DNA from: Marsupella aquatica
Taxonomy: Eukaryota; Marchantiophyta
Length of the DNA stretch: 64,000 nt
Direction: 5' to 3'
Assembly: GCA_973895155.1 (NCBI GenBank)
Contig: OZ316895.1
Location: 2,232,001-2,296,000, forward strand
The translations under genes and the position numbers were made by a program. Under the pieces are notes generated by a model that was given only the letters and a program-made list of their open reading frames with translations, was not told the origin of the DNA and ran no database searches. Positions 28,201 to 41,263 of the stretch are shown here, in pieces. Positions within the stretch are counted from its first letter, which is position 1; the number at the start of each line of letters is the position of its first letter.

Positions 28201-29724
28201 TCAGTCATTACCTACATCACTAGTTGATACCTGGTGCACACACGAACTCCCCAAAATTAGGACACTCTCATTATCAACGTCTGCCTGCACTATGCGTCAA
28301 TTTCTTGTCCGAAGAGAAAGACTATTCCGTAACTAACAACTGGAAACACGGTCCATCGATACCCTCCATTTCGAATAGATTCCAGGAATGTCCAGATCGT
28401 AGCCGTTCCAGGATAGTTCCTTCGCAAATTCGCATTTAGGACAATCGTCGATGAGTCGACAGGCTTCAGAGCTCTAGGCGCTACAATGGTCGTCGAAAGA
28501 CCTCAGACCTCAATTGCCACTAGTACTTTGTACATACTCCATAGTCACGTCTTCTTTGCGTGATTCGTTTTAGTGACAGACTCATTTTTTCTTTGCATCC
28601 TTGCTTTGCGCAATAGTAGCTCCCATTGCGCAATAGTAGCTCCCATTGCGCACAAGCAGTCCTTCGCTGATCCGCTTTCTGTGGAAAACGACAACAAGCC
28701 AACTTACTCTTCCTCTACTTCGCTCGACTGTTCAGCATTGTGCTGCAGCAGAGTCATGTTGGCTCTGTCTGATCTCTGTACAGAGATTGCAATCTTGTCC
28801 CATCCGACCGTTGAGCACCTGATGAGACTCTGCAGAATCAAACGATCCTACTACTGTAAGCTCTTTATCATTCGTTGCCCCGTTCTTCTTCTTGTAATTC
28901 TTTTGGTACTGTTTCTCGAGTGTAGTTGTCTAATCCCCCTGTGCGTACTCAAGCAGGCTCTCTTCCTATGTCTGCCTGGACGCAAACTTTATATAAGCAT
29001 TTTCTCTTTGATTTCTCGATTGACTATTCCATTGATTAGTTGATCTCCATCTAGGTCAGTCGCTCATTCATTTGCCTTTGTGCATTTTGGACTTGTACCT
29101 CTTTCTCTCCCATTGACCAACCTGAAAGGTGTACTTTATGATTGTTGCATGCAATAACTGGAAAGATACCCCTCTGGTGAATTGTCTGGCTGCCCCGGCA
29201 TGATGCTTGCTTGTGTTTCGTTTGTAGCTTGTCAGTAGCGGATTCGAGAATTGGAGTTCGCAGTCTCCTATTGTGAAAGGTTGGGATTTGGAGAAGGACG
29301 ACAGGAGGAGGAGACTGCATCGACGGAAGTGTGTGAAGGAAAAAAAAATATCGGCGAGAGAGGAGAGAGGACGAGTGAGTAGATCTACGGTGGAGACTCC
29401 ATTTCGACAGAAAGCGTTGTCTGCGAAAGAGAAATTTGAAGAGACGGAGCGGTGGATTGTGGTGTTGTGATGCCGATTGTCGAGATTGGGGAGTGAGAGC
29501 GTGAATGATGGACGGCGGTGGACAATATTAATGGGGTTGAAGCATTTCTGCAGCTCTTACACAGCGCGATATGATGGAATGTGCGTTTGTAGATGCAAGT
29601 CTCAAAAGAAGAGGAGATGAGGATGGAATATGGCACAAACGCAAATTGAATGGACGAGGCGATCGGGAGATTGGCAGCCATCCATGCTGACTATTCAATT
29701 TTCTAGTGCCACGCCTATTAAGGC
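28201..29724. other. upstream region of the BLISTER gene
   Basis: A plus-strand frame at 28573-29043 reads SDLCTEIAILSHPTVEHLMR and then a hydrophobic segment, but I recognise nothing. It contains a perfect duplication of GCGCAATAGTAGCTCCCATT (28608-28647). The stretch before 29725 should be the BLISTER promoter and 5' UTR. Confidence 0.35.
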
Positions 29725-32700
29725 ATGGCTGCCCTGGCTCCCCCTCCCTATCGACCTTCACCCGCTGTTCACACGAACACCGCGCCTTCCTCAACAACGC
29801 CGAGTAATTCTGCAATGCCCTCCAAGAAACAGGAGAATTTAGCTGCTGGACGTCGCCGGGTAAGTCTCGTTTCCCTGTCGATCCAGGAGTGTTGCCGATC
29901 AGTTCTCCGTTTGGTTGCCTCTGTCGACAATGGTGCCCTTAGCGGCAGTTTGGTGCCTATAGTGGAGATTAGGGCCGATAGGTCGAGGAGACGGAAATCT
30001 TCATTGGATCGACTTGCGCGCATCGTCACTTTTCTTTCTTGTCCACCTCTTCCCCACCTTGATTCCCTTGTGGTGGGAGCTTCCAGCATTCCAGCATTGC
30101 GCCGGGGATGGTTCCATTTTTAAATGAGAATGACGAGATGACAAAGTTTTCTAAAAAGCTTTCAGTTTACCTTGGTTGCATTGTCTTTACCGGCAGAGGA
30201 CGATAAAGTATAGAGAGTGAATGCGCACACACATTTTAGGGTTATGAATTTTGAGCGAATTTCACAAGTTTAGATCTGTCATTTGGGGCGGACTTTTCCT
30301 ATTTGTCTAGCATATCTTTCCTCTAACCTCCTGTCTGCAAGTCGCGATACAACTTTTCTAGTTGAGTTGAAACAGACTGTTGCGCAGTTTGTCAACCTTT
30401 CGAAGACCTACTGTGCTTTTGTACACTCTGATTTCAAGCCCAAGAATCTCTGTAACTCGGTTTTTTGCTGATGGGGACACAAATTGTGCTCTACCAGAAA
30501 GGAAGCGTGGCATTAAAATAACTCGTAGGGTCTTACTTAATTTAAGAGGCATTTCGTAATCCTTCTGGGATGTCCGGAATTGACAACCCTTGTCGGTGGA
30601 CGGTATCTCCTGTTGTTAGAAATGAATTCAATAACCTGCCTAATACTTGGGGACAAAAATAACTGTTCCATTTGATGAATGTGTGTTGCTTGCTAGTGGG
30701 ACATTTTGAATAGGGAAGGAGCCAAGGCCGTGTTTTAATTTTGATGCTTATAGCTAGGATGTTCTATATTGAGTACGTCGGGTCGTGCAATGACCAACCT
30801 CCATTTCCAGCAAAGCAAGTGTTTGTGATGAAGTGTTTGCGATAAACATTGATAGTATCATGAGTAATTCAAATTGAGTGATCTTCTTCACGACGTATCT
30901 TAAAATTTGGACTTCACAGTGCTGGCTGTGGTGTCGGACTTGCTGCAGTTGGAGGAGTTCAAACGCAAAAAAGCTGCAGAAAAGGGCAAGAAGACATCAG
31001 GTGCTGCCGCGGCCGCCGGAGCAGTTTCTGACCAACCCTCGCAAATTATATCTCAACGCGAACAACTTTCTGTTCTGCCGACAATTGCGGACTCCCCAGT
31101 ATCAACAATTAACCAAATTGACTCAAATGGCCATGCTTTTGAAAATTCGCTCAATATTGACCTCAGTGCGCTCTCCACAACAAACTCATTCCCGTCAGAG
31201 CTGCCTCCAGCCATACACCACGAGCACGCCGGTGCAATCCCTGCATTCTCCGAGGGTAATCTATCCACTGGGGACGTGTTCCGAAAGGATCCTCAACTGA
31301 CAGTATTATCCAGCGGTGGCAGTAACAATGATGGAAGTTCAATTAGAGAATCGCACTCTAATGCGTGGGAGCAATCCAGGACTAAATCGTCTAGAGCAGC
31401 CTTCGGAACAACGGATGGAGAATCTGGGTCGTCTAGTCAGGATTCGAAAGCCACAACAGGGGCTGGTATACCCATACCTCCATTCGGTGCTTCTAGGCCA
31501 CTATTTGTTCCAGCACCTCCCCCAGCTCGAAAAGAGATTTTTAGCTCGGTCACTTCAGTCACTGGACATGGAAAACCCGAGACAACGAAGAATCTCGTTG
31601 CTGTGCACCCTTCTCCTTTTAACAAGTTATCTTCATCGAGTCAGAGTTTTGAAAATAGTTTCAAGCCTTCAAGTCAGGATCCGAACGGCGGAAGCCTGGT
31701 GATGCTAGACAGAAAGCTAGTTCCAAGCCATAGTTCACGCGAGGAACAGTTCCCTCAAGGCATCACTGAACCAGAGCAAGAATCAACCTCACCTAAGTCT
31801 CAATTGTCAGCTTCGGTGCCGCCCTATGATGGGGTGAGAACTGACTGTGTTATTATTGGTGAGTTTGCATTCGGAATTTTTGTTTTTCTCAATGCCGCTG
31901 CTTTTGATAGTCCTGGGACTTTCGAAGTTGGAGGATAATGGCATTACAGATGATTGTTTGCGAGTGCTGGACTAATTGCTGTAATATTTGGGGCATTTTC
32001 TCACAGATGGGACCACTTCAACTTCAACATCAAATGCCCCAACTCATAGCAACATTTCTAGTTCTTTGAAACTCAAGTCAGAGAATGAAAAGGGATTAGA
32101 GAACCCTGGCACGAATTATTTGTCAAGCACGTTACCTTCCTCAAGAATCAAAACTTCTTTGAATTTTTCAGAAAGCTCCTCTTTGCCACATCCTTTTGTG
32201 TCTGAGGCTACAGCCCCAAAACATCTACCACTTCCTCCACCATTGTTTCGACCATCAATCTCTACGTTTAAGCCAGAGCCCTTTGTCCCACCTGTGTTCA
32301 AAACAGATTCTGATTCTGGCTCTTCTTTTAGCACCCTGTCTTCAACAGCTCCTGGTGCCAGTCGCTTTGTAGACAATCCTCTTCCCCGGCTTGGTGCTCC
32401 TGCTACCTTTCAGTTTCCCGGAGCATTGTCTGTCATTGATGCGCTTCATGAAAACGGCAATCCTCTTACTGCTGTGTTGCCCTTGCCCACTTCCTCAGTT
32501 GGGGAGATTCGTACTCAACCAATCAAACTGGCAGAACCTGTGGACCAACCGCGCCCGCTTTGGCCTTCGTCATCTGGGGGAGATGACTTTTCAATGCTGG
32601 AGCAGGTAGTGACTCTTAGGTTGTTAACCCGTCGACAAAAATTCAGTGGAGATATTTAAAAACAGCTGAATCTTGTCAACTGTTGATTAGAGTTATCTTG

Positions 32701-35700
32701 CGAATGAGTTGGGGTTGCCGTGCACTGAACTCTTTTTTCCTTTTGGGTGAGTGCAGCACATTGAGGACTTGACTCAAGAGAAATTTTCACTTCAGCGTGG
32801 GCTTGACGCAGCCAGGGCATTGGCAGAGAGTTTAGCAAAGGAGAACTCGGCCCTCACAGAGGACTTTAACAATCAGGTGAATTTCAGTCAGTGTGGAAGT
32901 CGTTGTCAATTTATTGCTATGCTAGGTAGGGACGCGATATGGTCCTCTCTAGTGTTGAGGAGATAGCCAACTTTGTACCCGGGGTACTCGGTGTTCATTC
33001 AATGAGGTTTAGGGTACCCTAGTAGCTTGTTTCAGAACCGTGGGTTGGATTCAAAACTATTGTGGTTTTAACTAGTAGGTTTGTGCGGGGAAGGGTTGTG
33101 CATATATGGCATTTGTCAATAGCAACTGTGACATATAGCAGCGTCGGTAAACTTGAAAAACAAGGCGGGGGCTAGAGTGAATTTACTTTAAACTAAACGA
33201 GCACAAACCGTACTTAAAATGAACCTGGAAATTAGATTTGATCAAAACTGGTTTTTGATTGAAGTTCAAAAGAGAAAATCTTGAGAACTTATACCTTCTG
33301 ATTGGCACTACGATAGTTTTAGCAATTTTACAGTCGTTAAGCTTTATCAAAGGTTCTATATTGTCAGTCTGCTGATCATCGGAGCCGCTGTGGCTCAAGT
33401 GCGGTGTTTGTTGGAGAAGAACTTGGTGTCATATTGGATGTTTGTTGGCAGGGTGCTGTGGTTAATGACTTCAAAGCTGAGATTGAACGGCTGCAAGGGG
33501 AAATCCGTGCCCAAGCTGTATGTACGCTGATTCCTACCCTTAATACATGGTTTCTTTGGACAAATTCTGTATCTTTTTTTTGTGGACCTGACATTGGAAA
33601 TCCGGGTAGACGTGGTTTTACTGGCCACACGAAAGTCGATATTTCTGGTATCAGTGGTAGCTGCCTGTTGGTGTGTGGTGGGTAGCCGGTCTTAGAGACA
33701 CAGTGTAGGCATTCCCTCATAAAGGAAGGAGACGACGAAAGCACCTTAGAATTACTTTGGTTGAAGTTTAACAGTTCAATTTGTTGCCCTCACTACTTTT
33801 TAGTGACAATCTGACCTTGGGTTGTAGAGGTGCAGTTTTTCAAGATTTCCTAGGATTGGTTTACATGCCATCCTGTTGGGTTGTCTCTGCTAGCAAGTGC
33901 TATAGAAGCAGGTTAGTTTTCAAAGTGTCATAGGTTCTAAGCATAGCTGCATAGTTTGACACGGACTGGTGTTTATATCTGTGGTGTTTCCTGTTCAGGT
34001 GGTTGTTAAAAACATGAAGGGGGAAAGGGATAAAGCAGTCCAAGATTGCAAAGCAGCTGTCGAACGCTCACAAGCTCTGGCAGCCGAAGTTATTGCTCTA
34101 GAAGAGAAGGTAGGAATGTTTGAGAAACCTAGTGAAAGCATATTTGTGCTGGAAGTCCTAACTTTGTTAAGCTGATGACATATTTTCTGTGTGGACATGA
34201 AAGAGGCTATTTTTCCTCCAAGATTCTGAAGGCTCAGGGATTGTGCAGAGGCACAACAGCTTAGGAGATTGTTTTCGGATGCGTCTGTTAGGGGTGTTTC
34301 GTCTAGAACTGCTCATACATAGCAATGCCAGCCTCCTTGTAAGAACTTTGGGCACAACTTCTAGTTTAGGCTGTGCTACAAATCCTTTGGAATTGTACCT
34401 GATGGAGAAATATGTACTGTCTCTGCAAGGAGCTTTCTGTGATAAGAGTTGGTCGTACAGTGACCAAAACGTGACCAGAATTGTGTTACAATTTTTTTAG
34501 TCTTCCTGATAGAAGGGTTAATATCACACTCTACACTTCAAACTTCTGAGTGTGGTTTTGGTATGTAGGTCCTACGAGCTCGTTCTCAGGAGCTGAAGTT
34601 GCAAAGAGAGATGGAGTCCTTCAGTGCCGAAACGGAGTCACAAAGGTACTTATCTGTAGTCTCGTTTTTGGATTTGTATCATTGGAAAGCCGTTTGAAAT
34701 GACAACTTGAGATGTCTGTTTTTTCCTTCAGTTCGGATATTTTACAGTTGCGGAGTTCTGCTGAAAGTTTGACAGTATTGTATGAATTTATGGTGAATCT
34801 ATGCTTCCAGATCAAATCTATATGTATTCTTGGGATTTACTGTATTCAGTTGTCTGTAGCTGATTACCAGTCATGGTAGACTTGTCTTACGTTTGTTCAG
34901 TTGTATCAAGTACGCACAGATAACGTCATTATTGTCCAATTCTGTTACAGGCGACAAATTTCATCACTTGATAAGGATCGAGCAAATTTGAAGACTTTGA
35001 TGGAAGCACTTCAAGAAGGTATGCGTTGATTTCAATATATGTACAGATGAGAAGGTGAATCAGTTCTTCCAACAGTGACAAATACAGTACTTCACATTGA
35101 ATGTGTGCAGTGATCTAGTTCCTCTCTAATTTCTTTCAAGTTGGGTTTTCCTCTTTTAAACCTGGCTTGACCTGTTCCAGATGTATGTCCATGCCACCCC
35201 TGGTTCATGCTCCTTAAAAGCCTTCAGCCTCATGTTTACCAAGGTTACCCGTCAATGTTTGTGTATGGCATGGGGCGTTAACCAGGAGAGGCTAATGCCC
35301 TCTTCTTGACGATACCTGGTGAACCCTGATTGCATGTTAGATAATATCAGGTAGGCAGACCAGTTACGTAGATGTTAAATTTCATTGCCTTGTTAACAGA
35401 TGACCATTAAACTGACAGAAACGGACTTGTCCATCTGATTTTCTGCAGAAAAAGGCTTATTGCAAACACAGATTAGAAAAGCTATTGGAGGACGAAGTTC
35501 GAGGGATTCATTGGATCCTAGGGGTTCTTCAGGGTCAGATGTTCGTGTCACGGCCGATGTTAGCACATCTACTGATGACTTTGGTTTGTTTCTATCTCTT
35601 GCCATTACACTTTGTCATCATGTGGTGCGAATTACAAGGTCTTCGAGCTAACATTTAGGAATTAGAGGAAGTCGGTGAGAAAACTCTCCACAAAGTAAGG

Positions 35701-37506
35701 GCATCCTACTACTTTGGACCTGACTCTCATACCGTCCGGATTTATTCTTGAACGGCTCCCTCCATGTCTATTTTATACAAAGAAATGCTGTGACGATTTT
35801 TTCTGAATGCCTCAAATATTTTGAATGGCTGTATTTCATTTGAGTCCGATGAAATTGACTCTCTGAGCTTTTCAAATTTTGGTGTTACTTAGTGGGAGAT
35901 GATGTGTTGAAGCGGTGAAATGTCAAATTTGTTTTGCTAATGAATTAATTTGCTTCTATCTTTGTAATGTCCAGAGCTGGGAACTTTCTTACGTGGCCCA
36001 GGGTCGGCAACCGAGTCATTTTCAGCTCCCAATAATACGTTGCCTCACGCGCAGCTCATGGGATTTGAGCCTTTGGAACAGCAGCGGAGGCTACCCTTGA
36101 TAATACCGTCGCTTCCATCAAGACCACTTTCGTCTCCTAGTGCTGGGCAAGCTTCTGGATCGTTCTCACTTGCAAATGAAGTTGGGTCTACAGGCCAATT
36201 TATTCCAGCAGCTACTGGCAACCCTAGCGGGCGTGGTTTGAATTTGGGCCCGATGTCTTCAGTTCTACCCCCAGACCAGGGAGCAACCATTGGGAATATC
36301 AACACTCTCATTACAGAGGTGGCTTACTGTCTTTGACTCGGGTTTGTTTTTGTTTATGAAGAGAGTTTATGCTATTGATTACCCCCAACAACCAAGTAGA
36401 ATTGTGTATTTTACCTCGCTGAGTAGTGCAGGTAAAATTCTGTGGACTGATGTTATAAACTGGGTTGTGCAGCTGGCTGAAGAGAAGGAAGCTCTTGTGA
36501 AGGCCTTGAGAGCAGAATCTGTGGGAGCAGCGGACTTACGGGTAAGAACCCTCTGTAGAAGAGATCTTGCTACTGTTCTATCTTTGCTTTCTGGCCTTGG
36601 CAAAATCTCTTGGCATTCTGTTTAATTTGTGTTATTTCCGGTCTGGGATTTGTTTTGTCCTCATCTAAGCTGCTGTTCCTCGAAGTTGCCGTTAGTTATG
36701 TTTAAAGCTACTCAGGAGCTAATTCTGACTTTAAGTTGCAAAAGATAAAATAGCTGTGGATAGCTGTGCAGATGAGAGATGCTTCATAATGATTTTCAGA
36801 GAAGAAATTTACTTCCATGTGGCAATGTTTGTCCATTCTAGACTAGTCAATAACTTGTCCTTGGTCTGTAATCATGGTCTTAGTCGTATCTACATTCTGG
36901 TGTAGTGTTTTGTTCATTGGTTGGGGATCTCTGTTGCAGACCTTAAATGCGGAGTTGTCTCACAAGCTTGAAGTTCAGACACAGCGTTTAGAGCTTGCTG
37001 TTGCGCAAAGCATGGCTCACGATGGTACTCCAAGAGTTGGAAGTACTTACACGGTGTCTCGTCTGGCACCTGAGTACGTCGATGAAGGGGATGAGGTAAC
37101 TCCTATCCCTTATTCATCGATGTTGGTTTACAAGTTTGAGTGGAAGTTTGCTCTAGAAATGTCTTCCTTTTGAAGAACTCTTTTGTGGATATACCTACTG
37201 GGTAAAGCAATACCAAAATCATAATCTCTTTACGTCTGATCTACAATACGAGGGGTTGTGAAAGGAAATTTCACCTGATGAATGCTTGGATATTTCTTTA
37301 GGCAATCCAAAGAAAGATATTCTTTGACAAGTCCATCTGTTTCTTCTTAGACATCATTAATGGAGTCCTTCCGGATTAGTTCTGAAGAACATTGCTTTGT
37401 TTGCTGCTTCTAAATCCCGGGTTTTTGATTTTAGGTGGTGGAACGCGTTTTGGGCTGGATAATGCAGCTCTTCCCAAGTGGATCATCAAGGCGAAAGCGC
37501 CTCTGA
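29725..37506 (+). CDS. BLI: BLISTER-like coiled-coil protein
   Basis: In Arabidopsis, BLISTER is a plant-specific coiled-coil protein that binds the Polycomb subunit CLF and affects development and stress responses. Thirteen exons join to 953 residues: 29725-29859, 30949-31858, 32007-32605, 32757-32876, 33452-33517, 33999-34109, 34569-34645, 34951-35018, 35449-35583, 35975-36318, 36473-36541, 36940-37095, 37435-37506. All are GT-AG with consistent phase. Diagnostic parts: the N-terminal KKQENLAAGRRRLEEFKRKK; a long disordered Ser/Pro-rich middle (exons 2-3, about 500 residues); HIEDLTQEKFSLQRGLDAAR and following heptads (about residues 549-690 and 845-905); INTLITELAEEKEALVKALR; and the closing DEGDEVVERVLGWIMQLFPS with a basic end. 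Arabidopsis BLI is about 714 residues, so this one is longer, mainly in the disordered middle. The first intron is about 1.1 kb. The ATG at 29725 is the first in frame; one at 29815 is an alternative. Confidence 0.9.
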
Positions 37507-38570
37507 CAAGACTGTAATAGCATTTGTTCAATTAATTTGATAGTGTGGTGCACGACTGATGACAAGGTCGAATTATTTGGCGTCTGAGGATATGGGCTTT
37601 GAAAAGATGTCCATCCTGAGACCACCTGTGTTAATAATTATGGTAGAGAAAATTTTAGGTTTAACCTACTGAATTTTTTTAACAAGAGTATACTCGAGGC
37701 TTGATCAGAAATCTGGGCGCGTGCACAATAATCATCCAATGTGCAGTTTTCCAACGGGACAGGTCTGGTGACAGGTCTGGTGAATAAACTGTTTGGTATT
37801 CAGGATATTGAAATTTCATTATCCATTACCTTTCAGGTATGTTATGCAGAACTTGCTCATGAATCATTTGGGCCTTCTTCTCTCAAGACTGTGTCCGTGC
37901 TATGTGCCCCTCAGAGATGTGCAGATTTTCGCCTTGTATCACCAGTAACGCGAATCTTTGCGATTTCGCAAGGTTGACAACACATGCTTTCAGCACATCA
38001 CTTGAGCCAGCTGCTACCACGTGAAATTGACCAATCTACATAAGCGAGCAGGGAGATGAGAATTCCATTCAACCGATTGCGTGCTTAAACTTTCCTATCC
38101 TAGAGCCTAGGATTAAGAGAATTCGAGTAACGATGTATGTTTTCCTCCCTTCCTCCCTTCGTCCCGTGCGCTAAGGATCCGCCCACAGGAGGGACGTAAG
38201 CGCTGAGGATGCATTTTCTTATTCCAACGAGTCCTTTGCATGATTGCGGGGGTCACACATCGCAACCAGGAGGAGTGCTCAAGGTCGTGAGGACATTCTT
38301 CATTTCATAATTTCTCATCACTTGATGAACATTCCTTGTTTCCGGTTTTCCGATATTTCCTCATATTCCGTTTGCCACTATGTTGCTTCACAACTCGCCA
38401 AAATTTCAAATTGCCTCCAAATTTGTTTTGTCGCTCCCCAATTTCTGTTCTCCCACCTCGTACTGCAACTTGGCCGAGAGCACAGAGCCAAGGTGCGGTG
38501 GGTTCAGTGGCTTGACGAGCAGGATGGTGGGACAATGCTCAACAATGGGGTGACGTGCGACGATAGGGTG
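37507..38570. other. 3' flank of BLISTER
   Basis: It probably includes the BLISTER 3' UTR. ACAGGTCTGGTG is duplicated near 37758-37781. No gene is supported. Confidence 0.4.
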
Positions 38571-38576
38571 ATAGGC

Positions 38577-38750
38577 GGCAAGCTGCCAATTAGTGGCTAC
38601 AGGTTTAGGCAATGGAGCATTCTTGCCTCCACTTCTGGTTAGTCTGCTCTGATCAAGGTAACGGGCAAAATGCCCATGAGTGGCTGCAGGTTGGCAATGG
38701 ACCAATTTTTTGCTCCACCTATGGTTAGTCTGCTCTGGTCAAGGTAACCG
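38577..38750. repeat. 86-bp tandem duplication
   Basis: Two diverged copies of a unit end in GGTTAGTCTGCTCTG(A/G)TCAAGGTAAC (the GTTAG part at 38638 and 38724). Shared parts are AGTGGCT(A)CAGGTT and GGCAATGGA. Confidence 0.8.
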
Positions 38751-39194
38751 CCACATCGGTTTAAGGCCAGGTTAGTAAATAAATATCTTTGTACCCTGAT
38801 TTAGGAAGTTGCAAAGCCATGCAGGTTTTGTTACACTTTCTCGAGTCGTAAATTTTCTCAGCATTGCGAATTCTCGAGTTCTTAGCACCAATGCTCATTA
38901 TTTTACATGGTACTTGTCCTCTTGTCATCCTTTGTGGCTTTGCAGTGGCTGTCACTATCACTAATGATGCCCTAGGCAGCCTTATCCAAAAGTGTCAAGC
39001 AGAATTCATGAGTAACTTCTAATCAGCGAAATTTGTAGGTCACCGAGTAAATTCACTACCCACCCAAGATAGAAAGTTAATTAGAAAGGCCTCCATTTCC
39101 TTTTCTTTCCCCCTCTTATCACAATGTTTTGTCTGAGTTGATGAGGTGATATCTTTTAGTGTGCACAAGTTTAATGTCCGTACTAAATTTTTGT

Positions 39195-39535
39195 TTCTCA
39201 CTCATATACTTTTTAAGTTTCCAGTTAAACAAATCGGATTGTAGTTCTCGCTCATATACTTTTTGAGTTTCCAGTTAAACAAATCGGATTGTAGTTCTCT
39301 TTTCAAATTTAGCATATTTTCGGACTCGGTTTCTTTTGCTTCTAGCTTGCCAACCTTTCCGGTGCATTTGCGGGATTTGTAGGAAGCGATGTGAGGTCCA
39401 GTTCAGCGAATCGGATTGTAGTTCTCTTTTCAAATTTAGCTTACATATTTTCGGACTCGGTTTCTTTTGCTTCTAGCTTGCCAACCTTTCCGGTGCATTT
39501 GCGGGATTTGTAGGAAGCGATGTGAGGTCCTTAAC
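39195..39535. repeat. nested direct repeats, 127-bp period
   Basis: The block AATCGGATTGTAGTTCTC ... GAAGCGATGTGAGGTCC occurs at 39282-39399 and 39409-39531 almost unchanged. Just before it, CTCATATACTTTTT(A/G)AGTTTCC is also doubled (about 39200 and 39250). Confidence 0.9.
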
Positions 39536-40023
39536 ACTAGTATCAGTTGCTTCACCTTATTGCCCAAAAGATAACATTGACCAAAAAGCTTTTGTGGAAC
39601 CTGGTTAACTGCGTACTGTGTTGCATGAGGGCATCGAACGAAACTTTCGAACGGGCAAGTTCTTGTAGGAGCCAGCAGCTTTTGTTCGACGTTTTTGGGA
39701 ATTTCATATTTTGTTAATATATGTGCAAATCTCCGTTTGCCCAGTTTTTTCGCGACGGTTTTATTTGACAGTATTTTATCGTAGTCCCATATCAATGATC
39801 TTTCGCCTTCCTACATTTCTCAGTTATTGGATAGTTCAAATGTCACTATTGTTTGGAATGAGTCAATGAGTTTGTGTCGCAGAATATTAAGATGTCAGAC
39901 ATGTCTGTCGAACATATTTTCTGAGTTTATTTCACATTTTGTGAGGCTTTCCCTCAATTAATCTTCTTACCAGTCTCGTCGTCTCAAATCTTTTAAGACG
40001 AGAACCAGCTTTGTTATATTCGC

Positions 40024-40185
40024 CTGGGTAAGGAGATTATGGTCAAATTTCCCAAAACCAAACCCTGACCAGATTCATGTCACGACGTGTTTCGTTACCG
40101 ACGACTGGGTAAGGAGATTATGGTCAAATTTCCCAAAACCAAACCCTGACCAGATTCATGTCACGACGTGTTTCGTTACCGACGA
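40024..40185. repeat. perfect 81-bp tandem duplication
   Basis: CTGGGTAAGGAGATTATGGT ... CGTTACCGACGA is present at 40024 and again at 40105 with no visible difference, so the duplication is recent. Confidence 0.95.
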
Positions 40186-40415
40186 CGCAGTGCGTAGGAG
40201 AAACCAGACGATGTAATGCTCACGAAAAAGCAGGAGACAGAAGTTTCCTCTCCAACTTCCATTTCATACTTCTTCCTAAACCTTCCGTCGTCCGAGTCGA
40301 TACATAAGAAGAGGCGTTTTCCCCGAGGCAGAAGAGGCGTTTTCCCCGAGGCAGTTTCCGCTCATTCTGATCTAGAAATGATCTCAGCTTGCTCGTCAGA
40401 AGTCTTCAACCAGTT

Positions 40416-40540
40416 GGCTCGTTTGTGTGATCTGAACTCTTCAACGAGTCGGCTCGTTTGTGTGATTTGAACTCTTCAACGAGTCGGCTCGTTTGTGTGA
40501 TTTGAACTCTTCAACGAGTCGGCTCGTTTGTGTGCTCTGG
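40416..40540. repeat. 35-bp tandem repeat, four copies
   Basis: GGCTCGTTTGTGTGATTTGA plus ACTCTTCAACGAGTC starts at 40416, 40451, 40486 and 40521. A separate 23-bp duplication (GAAGAGGCGTTTTCCCCGAG) lies at about 40308-40353. The copies are contiguous without spacers, so this is a minisatellite and not a CRISPR array. Confidence 0.9.
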
Positions 40541-40555
40541 AAATATTGTCCGACG

Positions 40556-41262
40556 AGGCTATACTGATGGTGCTCGGAGGAGAGGGAGCATGTGCGGGAG
40601 TATCTGGAAGGACACGGGTGGTAAACTATACATGTCTAAAATCTGAAAGGATGAGACGCATCGGGGCACGAGCGACTCTCGCATCAAACGGACTCTTAGG
40701 ACCTTTAAACGAGAGCAAGCTTATATTAGATACCTACCTGGACCTTTTCAACGAATCGAAAAGTTCAGAACGACGACATACCCCACATGTTCCAGAGGAA
40801 GAATGAAATTAAGATCCCGAATCCTCTCCGCTCATCGAGAGCAAAGCAAGCTAAAGCGCCTCATCCAGAAGCGGCTGAAACAGGAGCACACTCCTGAAGG
40901 ACTGTAACTTAGCAACGACTTCGTCCACCTAACTGGTACCGAGCTGTAGCTCAGCCCCATTTGGTAGGGGTGATTGAAGTCGGGGATAGAAGTCGAGGAG
41001 AGGTCTATTATCAACTTCCGATTGCCGGGTAGCGACAACAATACCGCATGATGCAGATTGTCGAATTCAACTACGATGATAATAACAACATGTTGCTTGT
41101 AGAGCTAGCGATCACGTATTATCTTCAGGAGGACGAAACATTCAAGCATCAGACAAATCAGAGGCATAGACAATTTACCGTCTGTTTGCAACGGTATTCA
41201 CACACGTTCACACCCCGATAGGCCCGGCCACGTATCACAGCGTGACTGTGGATCGTGATCAT
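40556..41262. other. downstream flank of THI4
   Basis: No gene was recognised. If the intron around the riboswitch is spliced as proposed (acceptor at 41264), the part just below 41263 would be the distal 3'-UTR exon of THI4. Confidence 0.35.
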
Positions 41263-41263
41263 C

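Noticed and set aside
28573-29043. 156-codon frame with hydrophobic segments as a membrane protein gene
   Set aside because: No recognisable family; it starts within a 20-bp duplication, and the hydrophobicity can come from T-rich DNA. It is left as unassigned upstream sequence.
40416-40540. Regular 35-bp repeats as a possible CRISPR array
   Set aside because: The units are head to tail without unique spacers, and the genome is eukaryotic.
40945-40975. GAGCTGTAGCTCAGCCCC as the start of a tRNA
   Set aside because: No anticodon arm or T arm follows in either direction.
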